Source: JABDMH01 sp965222645 (GTDB taxonomy: Bacteria > Bacteroidota > Bacteroidia > Chitinophagales > Saprospiraceae). Taken from it: 64,000 nucleotides of DNA. Shown here in pieces: positions 36,965 through 45,959 of the stretch. Each line of letters opens with the position of its first letter. The stretch's first letter is position 1. The DNA lies in NCBI GenBank assembly GCA_965222645.1, contig OZ244968.1, positions 2,790,001-2,854,000 on the forward strand, in the 5' to 3' direction. A model generated the notes under the pieces. That model was given only the letters and a program-made list of their open reading frames with translations. It was not told where the DNA came from and made no database searches. A program made the translations under genes and the position numbers.

Positions 36965-39220
36965 CTACTCTACAATCTGTAGTCTTGCAAATTTAAGGAC
37001 AATGCGTCTTTGTGGGTTGGAAATACCCTGAAAAAAAATGGTGGCAACTTTAGACTTGCTATGACCATCGATACTCAGGACCTTGCCCTTTCCAAACTTG
37101 GGATGCCTCACTTTCATACCTGCAGCAATTTGATCTGGAGCTGATGGAATAAAATCAGATGGTTCTTCGGCTTCCTGGCGAGTGGGTCTGCTAAAATTGC
37201 CTTTTATACTTGCCCTCAATCTCACCGGTGCCACATCCACCCGGTTTTTTACTCTGGGAATAGTGCTGTCCAATACCCCTTGCGGAATCTCCTGGATAAA
37301 CCTGCTTGGACTTTCCCGCACTATTTTACCGTAGCGATATCTCGATGTCGCATAGCTCAAGGTGAGCAATTTCCTCGCCCTGGTAATAGCCACATAAAAT
37401 AGTCTGCGCTCTTCATCTACAGATTGATCCGCTTCAATAGCTTGCCGTGATGGGAAGATATTTTCCTCCAGACCTGCCACAAAAACACTATCAAATTCCA
37501 GCCCCTTTGCTGAATGGACGGACATCAGTGTCACGTAATCCCTGTCACCATTAGCCTCGTCCAAGTCTGTCACCAGGGCAATATTCTGCAGATATGTAGC
37601 TAGTTTGCGGTCGGAGATAAATTCGTCATCCCTGAGTTCGTCATCATCAGTAAATTCTTTAATTCCATCCAGGAGTGATGTGATGTTTTCCAATCTTCCC
37701 AGTCCCTCAAGAGAATGATCCTCCTTGAGTAAATCGACTACTCCTGACCTACTGGCGATATAGGTGGCTGCCTCAAAAGCATCGAGCTCTACTGCTTTTT
37801 TTGACAATTCCTTGATCATTCGGATAAATTGTCGCAAGGTGGATTTTGCTTTTTCCGGGAGAGGGCATTCGCCTAAGCTTCGCCACAAAGTAATATCGTA
37901 TTCTGCGGCATGATTCAGAATTTTCTGCAAAGTAGTATTGCCTATGCCTCGCTTGGGATAATTAATTACCCTTACCAGAGCCTCCTCGTCATGAGGATTT
38001 ACGCACAGTCGCATATAGGCAATGAGATCTTTGATCTCTTTGCGTTGATAAAATGACAGGCCCCCAAACACTTTATACGATATGTTGTACCTTCTCAATT
38101 GTTCTTCAAATACCCTGGATTGGGCATTTGTCCGGTACAGAATCGCGATCTCCTTATTAGGGACATGATACCGGTTTTTGTGCTCGACAATAGTGTCAGC
38201 TACACGCTTACCTTCTTCTGTATCTGATACTGTTCTTATAAGTTTGATTTTGGTCTTATCAATTTTATCTGTCCATATTTTTTTTTGAATCTGATTTGCA
38301 TTTTGCAGAATTACCGCATTTGCTGCTTCAATTATGCTGGGAGTAGATCGATAATTTTGCTCGAGTTTAAAAATTTTGAGGTTCTTAAATTCATGTTTAA
38401 AATTTAAAATATTATCGATAGTAGCACCTCTAAAAGCGTATATGCTTTGGGCATCATCTCCTACTACACAAATATTTTCCTGGCTGCCGGGATATTTAAC
38501 CAATTTTTTGAGAATGGCATACTGCAAAAAATTAGTATCCTGAAATTCATCTACCAAAATGTATCTAAATCTATTCCGATATTTATCCAGTAAACCATCC
38601 GGATCTTTTTGCAGCAGTTCAAATAGTCTAAAAAGAAGGTCGTCAAAATCCATCGCACCTGCCTTTTTACATTGCGATACATATTTGTCATAGATCGCAT
38701 AGAGCATCGGCCGATTTGCATGTCGGTCAGCATGGAGCAATTTTTGATCTTGTGCATAGATCCGTGGAGTAATCAGGTTGCTTTTTGCTGAGGAAATACG
38801 AGTGCGAATGGAGCCAGCATGGTATTTTGTGGGATTTAGGTTCATCTCTTTGACAATGCGTGTCACCATATTGCGACTATCGGCGCTATCGTAAATAGTG
38901 AAATTGGATGGATAGCCAATGTGCGAAGCTTCTACTCTAAGTATGCGGGCAAAAATGGAGTGAAAGGTGCCGGCCCAAAGTCCCTGGGCATCATCACTCA
39001 CGACACCCGCGATGCGCTCTTGCATTTCCCGGGCAGCCTTGTTGGTAAATGTGAGGGAGAGGATGTGATATGGCTGCACTCCTTCCTGAATAAGATGGGC
39101 TATGCGATAGGTCAGTACCCTGGTTTTGCCAGAGCCCGGCCCTGCAATCACCATTACGGGCCCATCGATAGTCGTGACAGCACTGCGCTGTACATCATTG
39201 AGTTCGTCTAAATAATTCAA
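36965..39220 (-). CDS. pcrA: UvrD/PcrA-type ATP-dependent DNA helicase
   Basis: This is a superfamily 1A 3'-5' helicase for repair and replication-conflict resolution, 751 residues. Motif I GPGSGKTRVLTYRI is at about 28-41. Ia, LTFTNKAAREM, follows, then motif II YILVDEFQDTN, motif III GDDAQSIYAFRGA, motif IV LEQNYRS, motif V VTLMSVHSAKGLEFDSVFV and motif VI RRLFYVAITRARKLL. The C-terminal tudor-like segment (VRHPKFGKGKVLSIDGHSKS) typical of PcrA/UvrD is also present. It starts at TTG 39220 (LDELNDVQRSAV aligns at the usual N-terminus). Confidence 0.96.
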   Translation of the reverse strand: MNYLDELNDVQRSAVTTIDGPVMVIAGPGSGKTRVLTYRIAHLIQEGVQPYHILSLTFTNKAAREMQERIAGVVSDDAQGLWAGTFHSIFARILRVEASHIGYPSNFTIYDSADSRNMVTRIVKEMNLNPTKYHAGSIRTRISSAKSNLITPRIYAQDQKLLHADRHANRPMLYAIYDKYVSQCKKAGAMDFDDLLFRLFELLQKDPDGLLDKYRNRFRYILVDEFQDTNFLQYAILKKLVKYPGSQENICVVGDDAQSIYAFRGATIDNILNFKHEFKNLKIFKLEQNYRSTPSIIEAANAVILQNANQIQKKIWTDKIDKTKIKLIRTVSDTEEGKRVADTIVEHKNRYHVPNKEIAILYRTNAQSRVFEEQLRRYNISYKVFGGLSFYQRKEIKDLIAYMRLCVNPHDEEALVRVINYPKRGIGNTTLQKILNHAAEYDITLWRSLGECPLPEKAKSTLRQFIRMIKELSKKAVELDAFEAATYIASRSGVVDLLKEDHSLEGLGRLENITSLLDGIKEFTDDDELRDDEFISDRKLATYLQNIALVTDLDEANGDRDYVTLMSVHSAKGLEFDSVFVAGLEENIFPSRQAIEADQSVDEERRLFYVAITRARKLLTLSYATSRYRYGKIVRESPSRFIQEIPQGVLDSTIPRVKNRVDVAPVRLRASIKGNFSRPTRQEAEEPSDFIPSAPDQIAAGMKVRHPKFGKGKVLSIDGHSKSKVATIFFQGISNPQRRIVLKFARLQIVE

Positions 39221-39334
39221 AGTGGTGTGATAAAACAGATAACCGACTAAGGTAGGTAATATGAGTCAAAAAAGAAATATATGTTTTGACGACGTGGCAA
39301 GAAATTGCCTCGTAAGAAAGTCTAGACCAGGTGG

Positions 39335-39679
39335 TTACGACATCTCAACCAGTTCGTCCCAATATTCCAATGCTCTGCGGGTGTGGGGAATACAGATCGA
39401 ACCGCCTACGATATTTGCGATGGCGAAAACCTCCAGGATTTCCTCCGTGGTCACTCCCTGCTGATGGCAAGACCCCAAATGATACTTGATGCAATCATCA
39501 CATCGCAATACCATAGAGGAAACAAGGCCGAGCAACTCCTTTGTTTTCAACGGTAAAGCTCCCTCCTGATAAGCCTGGTGATCGAGACTAAAAAACCGGT
39601 TGAGCACCTTATGATCTGCGCTGATGATGCGCTCATTCATTTTACTGCGATACTCTTCAAATGTTTGGACTAGAGACAT
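39335..39679 (-). CDS. carboxymuconolactone decarboxylase/AhpD-like protein
   Basis: This is a small all-helical protein of 114 residues with the AhpD redox motif: C60 and C63 in RCDDC with H67 after (CIKYHLGSC). In relatives this pair reduces alkyl hydroperoxide reductase partners or acts as a decarboxylase. EGALPLKTKELLGLVSSM before the motif is typical. It stands alone, with the helicase gene upstream on the same strand after a 114-bp gap. Confidence 0.93.
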   Translation of the reverse strand: MSLVQTFEEYRSKMNERIISADHKVLNRFFSLDHQAYQEGALPLKTKELLGLVSSMVLRCDDCIKYHLGSCHQQGVTTEEILEVFAIANIVGGSICIPHTRRALEYWDELVEMS

Positions 39680-39897
39680 GTTTGTCGTAATTGTTTAATT
39701 ATTCAGACGGATATTCTTCCGTATTGGTCTGGGTAGGATATTCATTCATCGAAACAAGTTAAACTTTAATCGTTAAAGTATATCTGCAATGCAACTTTCT
39801 CTACAAATCGTTCGTCCTTATATCCGAAAACAGTTGAGAAAATATGATTTGAAATTTGACCCTTAATCATTTTTTTAACCTAAAAATTAATAAACTA

Positions 39898-40242
39898 ATG
39901 AAAACAATCAGGTTGTTGAGTTTTGCCCTTATTCTATCACTTGTTTCCTTGAGCCAAAGCGCTTTTGCAAACAATGGTGATGATCCCCAGACCACTGCGA
40001 CTTTGAGAAAGGACATTGTCAAACTGGTGGACAATCCTGATCTAGAGGTAAACGGAATTGCTTCGGAAGAAGTAATGCTGAAATTTTACCTGAATAATGA
40101 GCAGGAGATCGTAGTAGTAGACACGGGTACTGACAATGCCTATCTCGATTCGTTTATCAAGAACCGGCTTAATTACAAGCGCATGAAAGAAAATGCAAAA
40201 GCCGGATTCTACCGCATTAAGATCACCTTTAAAGCCAGCTAA
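39898..40242 (+). CDS. small exported protein, Bacteroidota-type
   Basis: The protein has 114 residues from ATG at 39898; an earlier in-frame start at 39856 adds 14 residues without signal character. The signal peptide is about 1-23 (ALILSLVSLSQSAFA). The mature part holds VMLKFYLNNEQEIVVVDTGT, DSFIKNRLNYKRMKE and FYRIKITFKAS. This is a pattern seen in small exported Bacteroidota proteins reminiscent of a TonB-C-like alpha-beta unit; the function is unknown. A strong intrinsic terminator follows at 40280. Confidence 0.85.
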   Translation: MKTIRLLSFALILSLVSLSQSAFANNGDDPQTTATLRKDIVKLVDNPDLEVNGIASEEVMLKFYLNNEQEIVVVDTGTDNAYLDSFIKNRLNYKRMKENAKAGFYRIKITFKAS

Positions 40243-40279
40243 GTTTCATAAGAATAGTTGAGGTAGAGCTTTTTCATAC

Positions 40280-40312
40280 GCAGTGGGGTAAATGTATTCC
40301 ACTGCTTTTTTA
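40280..40312 (+). terminator. intrinsic terminator of the small exported protein gene
   Basis: There is a perfect 7-bp stem, GCAGTGG (40280-40286) and CCACTGC (40299-40305), with a 12-nt loop and a run of T from 40306. It sits 37 bp after the stop at 40242 and before the kinase gene at 40424. Confidence 0.85.
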
Positions 40313-40423
40313 TTCGCAGAAACCCCTAGCTCCCGAAATCTGACTACAGAGTGGTCTTTTTCTTAGACTTGATCTCCCAATAAGTAATGTACTCGAAATA
40401 TATTGCTATTTTTATTGGGACCA

Positions 40424-42460
40424 ATGAAATCGTACTGCCTTGTTATTATTCTTTCTCTTTTCCACCAAATGGGCTTGACCCAGGACGCACAAATTCAGGA
40501 TACGATTTCACTGGAGCTGGCAGAGCTGGAATCCGGAGCTACTGATTCTCTTGGTTTAGAACGCATTATTACTCACATCGAAAATACCTCTTCTGATCCA
40601 CGCCTTTCTCTTCGATACATAGCTTTATATGAAACAATTGTGTCGAGAAATCCTGAGATTCCCAATCGGATAGAGCGTGTATTGCTTCTCAAAGGCAGTC
40701 GTTATAACGGCCTGGCATGGAGCTACAATATGTATGATGCAGAAATGTCATTTTTATATCTCGATTCATCCCTGCTCTATTATGACTCAGTAAATAGTGA
40801 AGCTGGTTATTATCAAGACCAGTACGGAAGGGGTGTAACTTATAGATATTTAGGTGAGAATCGAAAAGCATTAGAGTACTTTGACAGGTATTACAGGTTT
40901 TACAAAGAAAACCGCGACAGCGCGCGGATAGCCAATGTACAATATCAGCGGGGGTGTGCTCTCACTGACCTGGGAGAGCTGGATGCAGCCTCCACGGCAC
41001 TTGACGAGGCCATCCGTCTGGACGAAGCAATGGGAAGGATGCAGAGCCTGGCTTTTAACCTAAATATTCTGGCCATAAATAAGAAAAGGGCGAAACTATA
41101 TGATCAGGTCCCTGAGATCTATGAGCGGTCTATTGACATCCAAAAGAATTCACCTTATCGCCAGGATTTGACTTATACGATTATGAACTACGGTAATTTT
41201 CTTTTGAGTCAAAAAAAGATGAAGGCAGCCAAAGAAAAGTATATGGAAGCCATTTCTACGGTGCGAGAGGACGATGTCGTGCTAAGCTACGTGTACGAAA
41301 ATCTCAGTACGTGGTATCTGCAAAACGAAATGCATGATAGTGCTCTTCATTACATACAGCATTCTCTGGCGATCAATGACAGATCGGGGAACCCCAGGGA
41401 GTCCATGATTGCTCTACATCATCTGGGAGAAGTACAGTGGAAGCGAAAAAATTACAAAGAGGCCATCGAGAGTTTAGAGACTGGTCTAAAGATTGCCCGG
41501 GATTTGAGTAATCTTACAAAACAATCTGAAATTTCGCAATCACTTGCCGAAGTTTATAGTGAGCGAGGGGATTTTGAAAATGCACATAAAATTCTGAAAA
41601 TAAATGCTGGTGTAAAAGACAGTTTGCTCAATCGCGACATTGCAAAAGCTGTTGAGGAGACAGAAGTAAAATATGAAACCGAAAAGAACAAACAAGAAAT
41701 CACTTTACTAAGCGCTAAAAATGCACTGATTGATCAACGCCTTGCTGCTTCCCGGAGACAAAACCAGATTTTGATTTTGGGTGCATTCTTTCTAGTGGGT
41801 TTTTTGGTGTGGTTTTTCAGCCTCAACAACAAACTGAGACAAGCTATTTACGATAAAAATATACTCCTTAAGGAAATACATCACCGGGTAAAAAATAATT
41901 TGCAGGTAATATCGGCTCTTCTATCGCTTCAATCCAGGTATGATAATAATCCTGTAGTCACCGATGCACTCGCACAAGGTCAAAACAGGGTACAATCTAT
42001 TGCTTTAATTCATAAAAATCTTTATCAACATGATAATCTTAAGGGCGTTGATACTGAGGATTATTTTAATCGACTTATTGAGCACATTTTCGATACCTAT
42101 AAATTGAGCAACCAAGAGGTGGAGTTGGAAATCGATATTATGCCTTTGAATCTCGATGTCGACACTATGGTTCCCCTTGGCTTGATTGTCAACGAGCTGA
42201 TCACTAATAGCTTAAAGCACGCTTTCCCTGACGGAGGCCCTGGCAGGATAAAGATCTCACTCCGGGAAGAAAATGATCATCTGTATCTCAGTGTAGCCGA
42301 TAACGGAGTGGGGCAAGTAGTGAAAAGAAACAGAAAAAGTTCTTTTGGTCAGTCTCTGGTAGAATCGCTGGGACAAAAACTGGAGGCGAAAACAATGGTT
42401 AAATCTGAAAATGGATACGTGGTGCAAATGGAAATCAGCGAATACAAAAAGTCCGGATAA
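40424..42460 (+). CDS. TPR-containing sensor histidine kinase, HisKA_2 type (first of tandem pair)
   Basis: The protein has 678 residues from ATG at 40424, which gives a clean signal peptide (MKSYCLVIILSLFHQMGLTQ). A TTG start 21 bp upstream is less likely. The periplasmic TPR region is about 60-420 (GENRKALEYFDRYYRFYKE, YKEAIESLETGLKIA), followed by a coiled coil and one helix (about 445-465). The phosphoacceptor EIHHRVKNNLQVISALLSLQ is near 483-502, and the HATPase has N-box NELITNSLKHAF near 589. The end reads EYKKSG. The kinase core is near-identical to that of the next kinase, including codons. It is probably partnered by the response regulator at 45120. Confidence 0.95.
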   Translation: MKSYCLVIILSLFHQMGLTQDAQIQDTISLELAELESGATDSLGLERIITHIENTSSDPRLSLRYIALYETIVSRNPEIPNRIERVLLLKGSRYNGLAWSYNMYDAEMSFLYLDSSLLYYDSVNSEAGYYQDQYGRGVTYRYLGENRKALEYFDRYYRFYKENRDSARIANVQYQRGCALTDLGELDAASTALDEAIRLDEAMGRMQSLAFNLNILAINKKRAKLYDQVPEIYERSIDIQKNSPYRQDLTYTIMNYGNFLLSQKKMKAAKEKYMEAISTVREDDVVLSYVYENLSTWYLQNEMHDSALHYIQHSLAINDRSGNPRESMIALHHLGEVQWKRKNYKEAIESLETGLKIARDLSNLTKQSEISQSLAEVYSERGDFENAHKILKINAGVKDSLLNRDIAKAVEETEVKYETEKNKQEITLLSAKNALIDQRLAASRRQNQILILGAFFLVGFLVWFFSLNNKLRQAIYDKNILLKEIHHRVKNNLQVISALLSLQSRYDNNPVVTDALAQGQNRVQSIALIHKNLYQHDNLKGVDTEDYFNRLIEHIFDTYKLSNQEVELEIDIMPLNLDVDTMVPLGLIVNELITNSLKHAFPDGGPGRIKISLREENDHLYLSVADNGVGQVVKRNRKSSFGQSLVESLGQKLEAKTMVKSENGYVVQMEISEYKKSG

Positions 42461-42528
42461 AGGGGTTCTCAAAAAAGAAAGGTTGTGAGAAAATTAGGTC
42501 GTATAGTCAAAACCACTATAAAGTATGG

Positions 42529-42558
42529 TTGGCGTTCGTCTTTGTGAATTTAACTTTG
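42529..42558 (+). promoter_or_regulatory. possible Bacteroidota-type promoter
   Basis: TTGG at 42529-42532 and TAACTTTG at 42551-42558 fit the Bacteroidota pattern (TTG near -33, TAnnTTTG near -7) with an 18-bp spacer. The small ORF starts at 42563, so its transcript would be nearly leaderless, or the signal serves the second kinase. The call rests on pattern only. Confidence 0.35.
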
Positions 42559-42562
42559 TGCG

Positions 42563-42760
42563 ATGGCAATAATCAAAAGAATGAAGGTATACCAGTCAGC
42601 ATCAGATCCTAAGGATTTGATCAATGAAAAAAAATGTGTGCTGGAGATCCTTCAGAAAGAACTTCAATCCCTGGACAGCATAATAGATGAGCATCTGGAT
42701 CGTGAAAAAAACCAATCGGGAGACCGGCAGTCAGTCGCATTTCTCTATAAGGGCTTGTAG
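42563..42760 (+). CDS. small hypothetical protein between tandem kinases
   Basis: This 65-residue ORF starts at ATG, directly after a plausible -7 box. It has a charged helical, coiled-coil-like middle (LINEKKCVLEILQKELQSLD, SIIDEHLDREK) and no signal peptide. I know no family for it. It could be a small regulatory protein of the kinase locus or a chance frame; the codon pattern looks acceptable, and the neighbourhood lacks a competing ORF. Confidence 0.4.
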   Translation: MAIIKRMKVYQSASDPKDLINEKKCVLEILQKELQSLDSIIDEHLDREKNQSGDRQSVAFLYKGL

Positions 42761-42989
42761 CTTTAAGAAAAATTGACGTTCTTAATAGACTTACATATAT
42801 GTGTGTCTTTTGTAACATTTAGACATTGTGCTTACAGATGCGAGATGTCCACATAAAATAAAGCGAATGCCTGGGAAAGGCCGAAATTTGGCAGCACCTC
42901 AATTGGAAATGTACAATTGGTTGATCACAATCCGGCTCATGAAAAAATGTCCTGGTGCCTTCGATCAAGGCCTTCCAGTTGTGAAGACC

Positions 42990-44990
42990 ATGCGATGGCA
43001 TCCTAGTAAAAGAGTAGGGTCCCATACTTTTAGCCGCTGGATCCTATTATGCCTTGGTGCTGTCCTTACAGCAAGTTTATTTGCGCAGCCAGAATATCAA
43101 GCCGTACGTGACTCACTCTGGCATCTGATACGGAGTCAGGAAGATAGCAGGGAAAAGGTTTCCGGTCTTTTTGACATTGCAAGGCACCACGATTATGCAC
43201 CTTTTACAAAAGAATTTCTGGTTTCTGCCAGGGACATTTCTATTAGAAATAACTGGCCTAAAGAGCAATTAGACGGCTATCTTCAAATGGGACAGTATTA
43301 CATCTTTAATTCTAGGTTTGATACCGCATATCAGATCTACCTGGAAGCGCTCGATCATCCACGCCTTCCCGACCATATTGCGCATCGATGTGAAATTTTG
43401 AACAGCCTGGCGGTCATCCTGAAGAGGCAGGACAAGGTTACAGATGCCATGCAATATTTCATCGAAGCTCAGAAAATACTGGAGAACGAAGATACTTATG
43501 ATTTGTACATCCGCGAACGAGGTGAAGAAGACGCGCTAGATACAAAGTGCATTCTATACAACAATGTAGGCAATCTATATGTCGATATTAAGAAATACGA
43601 TAAGGCCTTAGATTACTACAATAAAGCTATAGATGTTGCACATGAGATTGGGGTAGACTTTTATCTGGGGACCATCATAATGAACCGGGGCATAACTCTC
43701 CAGGAGCTGGGTAATCACGAGGAGGCATTGCAAGCTCATCAGGAAGCTATCGAGTATAAGAAAAAGGCCGGAGCCCCTGAGAGGACCATGGCTTTGTCAG
43801 ACCTGAATAGTGCCATTTGTCTGAGACATTTAGGACGATATGACGACGCCCGTAATCTCCTGGACCAAAGTATTGTGATTTTCGAGCGCATCCAGAATAA
43901 TAAGGGACTGACCTCCTCATTGTGCCAAAGGGGTCTGCTCTTTAATACCATCGGTGAGCCAGAGAGTGCCCTGAATGACTGCGAACGTGCAAGAAAAATT
44001 CTGGAAGATGAATCTATTATTGAAAATCTCAGCAGCTGCTATTCCTGCCTTTATGAGGCGAATAAGAAATTAAACAATTACAAAAGCGCCATCGGATATC
44101 TGGAAAAAAGCAAGTCCCTCAATGACTCCTTGCTCAATGCAACAAACTTTCTCCAAATCGGCCAGGCGGAAGCCGAATTCAAAAGTGAAAAAGAAATGGC
44201 CATTCAGCAGATGGAATTTGAAGTCAAGGAGCAGAAAAACAAACAATCCAGGACGATCCTCATCAGCCTACTTCTGTCATTCCTACTGGGTTCACTATTA
44301 CTTTATCGAAACATGAGGCTGAAATCGAGATCAGAAAAAGTCCTTTCCCAAAAGAATAAAATTATCTCGGAGGCGCTTGCGGAGAAGGACGTCCTTCTCA
44401 AGGAAATACACCACCGGGTAAAAAACAATCTTCAGGTCATTTCTGCTTTACTTACGCTTCAATCAAAATACAATGAAGATCCCTTGGTGACAGATGCACT
44501 CACTCGAGGACAAAACCGGGTGCAATCTATAGCCCTCATCCATAAAAACCTTTATCAACACGACAATCTCAAAGGGGTGGATACTAAAGAATACTTCGAA
44601 CGCCTAATAGATCACCTTATTGAGACATATAATGTAAATGATCAGAAGATCGAGGTAGAAAAAGATATTGTCGATTTGTCCCTGGACGTAGATACGATGA
44701 TACCCCTGGGCCTTATTGTCAATGAGCTGATTAGCAATAGTCTTAAACACGCTTTTCCGGAGGGTGCTACAGGCCACATCAAAATATCCCTCCGGGAAGA
44801 AAATGAAGTACTGCACCTTATGGTGGCAGACAATGGCTCAGGAATAAAATCATCCACGGAAGCTGCCAAGACTTTTGGCCAGTCTCTGGTGCGATCCCTG
44901 GGCGATAGGCTGGACGCAACGACACATATTGAGTCTGAAGATGGATATGTGGTCCGCATGAAAATTAAAGATTATAAAAAATCTGGATAA
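42990..44990 (+). CDS. TPR-containing sensor histidine kinase, HisKA_2 type (second of tandem pair)
   Basis: The protein has 666 residues from ATG at 42990, chosen because it yields a signal peptide (SRWILLCLGAVLTASLFAQ); the frame is open back to ATG 42828, but the extra 54 residues look non-coding. The periplasmic TPR region is about 60-400 (KKYDKALDYYNKAIDVAHEI, GNHEEALQAHQEAIEYKKKA), with one helix near 425-440. The phosphoacceptor EIHHRVKNNLQVISALLTLQ is near 470-489, and the N-box NELISNSLKHAF near 577. It ends DYKKSG, as the first kinase ends EYKKSG. The sensor halves differ more than the cores, so the pair probably reads different signals into one pathway. Confidence 0.95.
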   Translation: MRWHPSKRVGSHTFSRWILLCLGAVLTASLFAQPEYQAVRDSLWHLIRSQEDSREKVSGLFDIARHHDYAPFTKEFLVSARDISIRNNWPKEQLDGYLQMGQYYIFNSRFDTAYQIYLEALDHPRLPDHIAHRCEILNSLAVILKRQDKVTDAMQYFIEAQKILENEDTYDLYIRERGEEDALDTKCILYNNVGNLYVDIKKYDKALDYYNKAIDVAHEIGVDFYLGTIIMNRGITLQELGNHEEALQAHQEAIEYKKKAGAPERTMALSDLNSAICLRHLGRYDDARNLLDQSIVIFERIQNNKGLTSSLCQRGLLFNTIGEPESALNDCERARKILEDESIIENLSSCYSCLYEANKKLNNYKSAIGYLEKSKSLNDSLLNATNFLQIGQAEAEFKSEKEMAIQQMEFEVKEQKNKQSRTILISLLLSFLLGSLLLYRNMRLKSRSEKVLSQKNKIISEALAEKDVLLKEIHHRVKNNLQVISALLTLQSKYNEDPLVTDALTRGQNRVQSIALIHKNLYQHDNLKGVDTKEYFERLIDHLIETYNVNDQKIEVEKDIVDLSLDVDTMIPLGLIVNELISNSLKHAFPEGATGHIKISLREENEVLHLMVADNGSGIKSSTEAAKTFGQSLVRSLGDRLDATTHIESEDGYVVRMKIKDYKKSG

Positions 44991-45119
44991 AAGAGATCAC
45001 CTAGGGGAGTCACCGGGATGCATGGTTTTAAACGAAGATTGCCTTTCAGCTCTCTGCGTTAGTTGTGTGCATTTCCCGGTATTCTCGTTTCGAAAGACAT
45101 AAAAAGATAATCGGAAATC

Positions 45120-45728
45120 TTACTCCATAAATATTTTTAATGCTGATGTCCTGTTCTTTACACCCACCTTGCTATAAAGCTTCTGCAGATGCCATTTTAC
45201 TGTATTTATTGAGATTGATTCTTTTTCAGCAATCTGAGCATTGGTCAGACCTTCCATCAGATCCTTGAGTAAAGTAAATTCTCTTTCTGTCAACGGCAGT
45301 TCAACTTTCTGATTTGCGCTCTCCAACGTCATTTCTTGATCCTTCTTGCGCATATTGTAATTGTAGAGACCTACTTCAATATTTGCGATAAGGTCAGCTG
45401 CCTTATAAGGCTTGACTATATATCCACAAGGGGAAGTAACCTTCGCTTTCTTTAAGGTGTCAAGGTCTGAAAATGCCGTAATAAAGAGAAAGGGTATTTG
45501 ATATTTATCGTTTATGATTTCGGCAAGGTCAATACCGTCTATGGCTCCATTGAGATGAATATCCAATAGTGCTAAATCTGGTCTTTGGCTATGAATTAAA
45601 TCCAGGGCTTTTTCGCTCTTATGTGCTATACCCGCAACTCGATAACCATTTGCTTCAAGATCTGACTGCAAATTCATTGCAATTATCGCATCATCTTCGA
45701 TTATCACAACTTTGATTGGGTCACTCAT
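45120..45728 (-). CDS. response regulator, REC plus LuxR-type HTH
   Basis: This is a DNA-binding response regulator of 202 residues. The receiver domain (about 5-120) has acidic E11/D12, phosphoacceptor D56 (LALLDIHL), T84 and K106 (GYIVKPY). The C-terminal GerE/LuxR helix-turn-helix (about 143-200) reads LTEREFTLLKDLMEGLTNAQ, IAEKESISINTVKWHLQKLY. It is convergent with the second kinase, 130 bp apart, and is the only regulator gene nearby, so it is the natural target of both HisKA_2 kinases. The HLN after the phospho-Asp is typical of regulators paired with HWE/HisKA_2 kinases. Confidence 0.96.
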   Translation of the reverse strand: MSDPIKVVIIEDDAIIAMNLQSDLEANGYRVAGIAHKSEKALDLIHSQRPDLALLDIHLNGAIDGIDLAEIINDKYQIPFLFITAFSDLDTLKKAKVTSPCGYIVKPYKAADLIANIEVGLYNYNMRKKDQEMTLESANQKVELPLTEREFTLLKDLMEGLTNAQIAEKESISINTVKWHLQKLYSKVGVKNRTSALKIFME

Positions 45729-45819
45729 ATTTAGAAATTAGACATTTTCTCTTATTTCAATTAATGAGAGAATCAGGCGAAAAATATTTGACAAAGTTTG
45801 CCTCATTATTTACTGAGTT

Positions 45820-45939
45820 TTACACCTTGGCAGAGCCATATCGGTACGATGCATTGGAGGGTATTTCTATATCCTGGGCATAAGTAGCCGTACTCATCCA
45901 CACCATACCGGCCATCAGAGTTAATACCATTAATTTCAT
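45820..45939 (-). CDS. tiny secreted-peptide ORF (or 5' remnant)
   Basis: The ORF has 39 residues: a good signal peptide (MKLMVLTLMAGMVWMSTATY, then AQ) and a mature part of about 18 residues (DIEIPSNASYRYGSAKV). It starts 21 bp downstream of the FN3 gene stop on the same strand, so it may be the last gene of the surface cluster. It stops at TAA and the frame does not continue usefully. It could be a real peptide or the beginning of a gene whose rest was deleted. Confidence 0.35.
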   Translation of the reverse strand: MKLMVLTLMAGMVWMSTATYAQDIEIPSNASYRYGSAKV

Positions 45940-45959
45940 TTGTTTTTATTTAAGATACA

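Noticed and set aside
42828..42989. Longer N-terminus for the second tandem kinase starting at 42828
   Set aside because: The first 54 residues lack protein-like pattern and push the clear signal peptide inside the protein.
45012..45080. Inverted repeat ACCGGGATGCA / TGCATTTCCCGGT between convergent kinase and regulator genes as a terminator
   Set aside because: The loop is about 45 nt and no T-run follows on either strand, so a terminator or operator cannot be supported.
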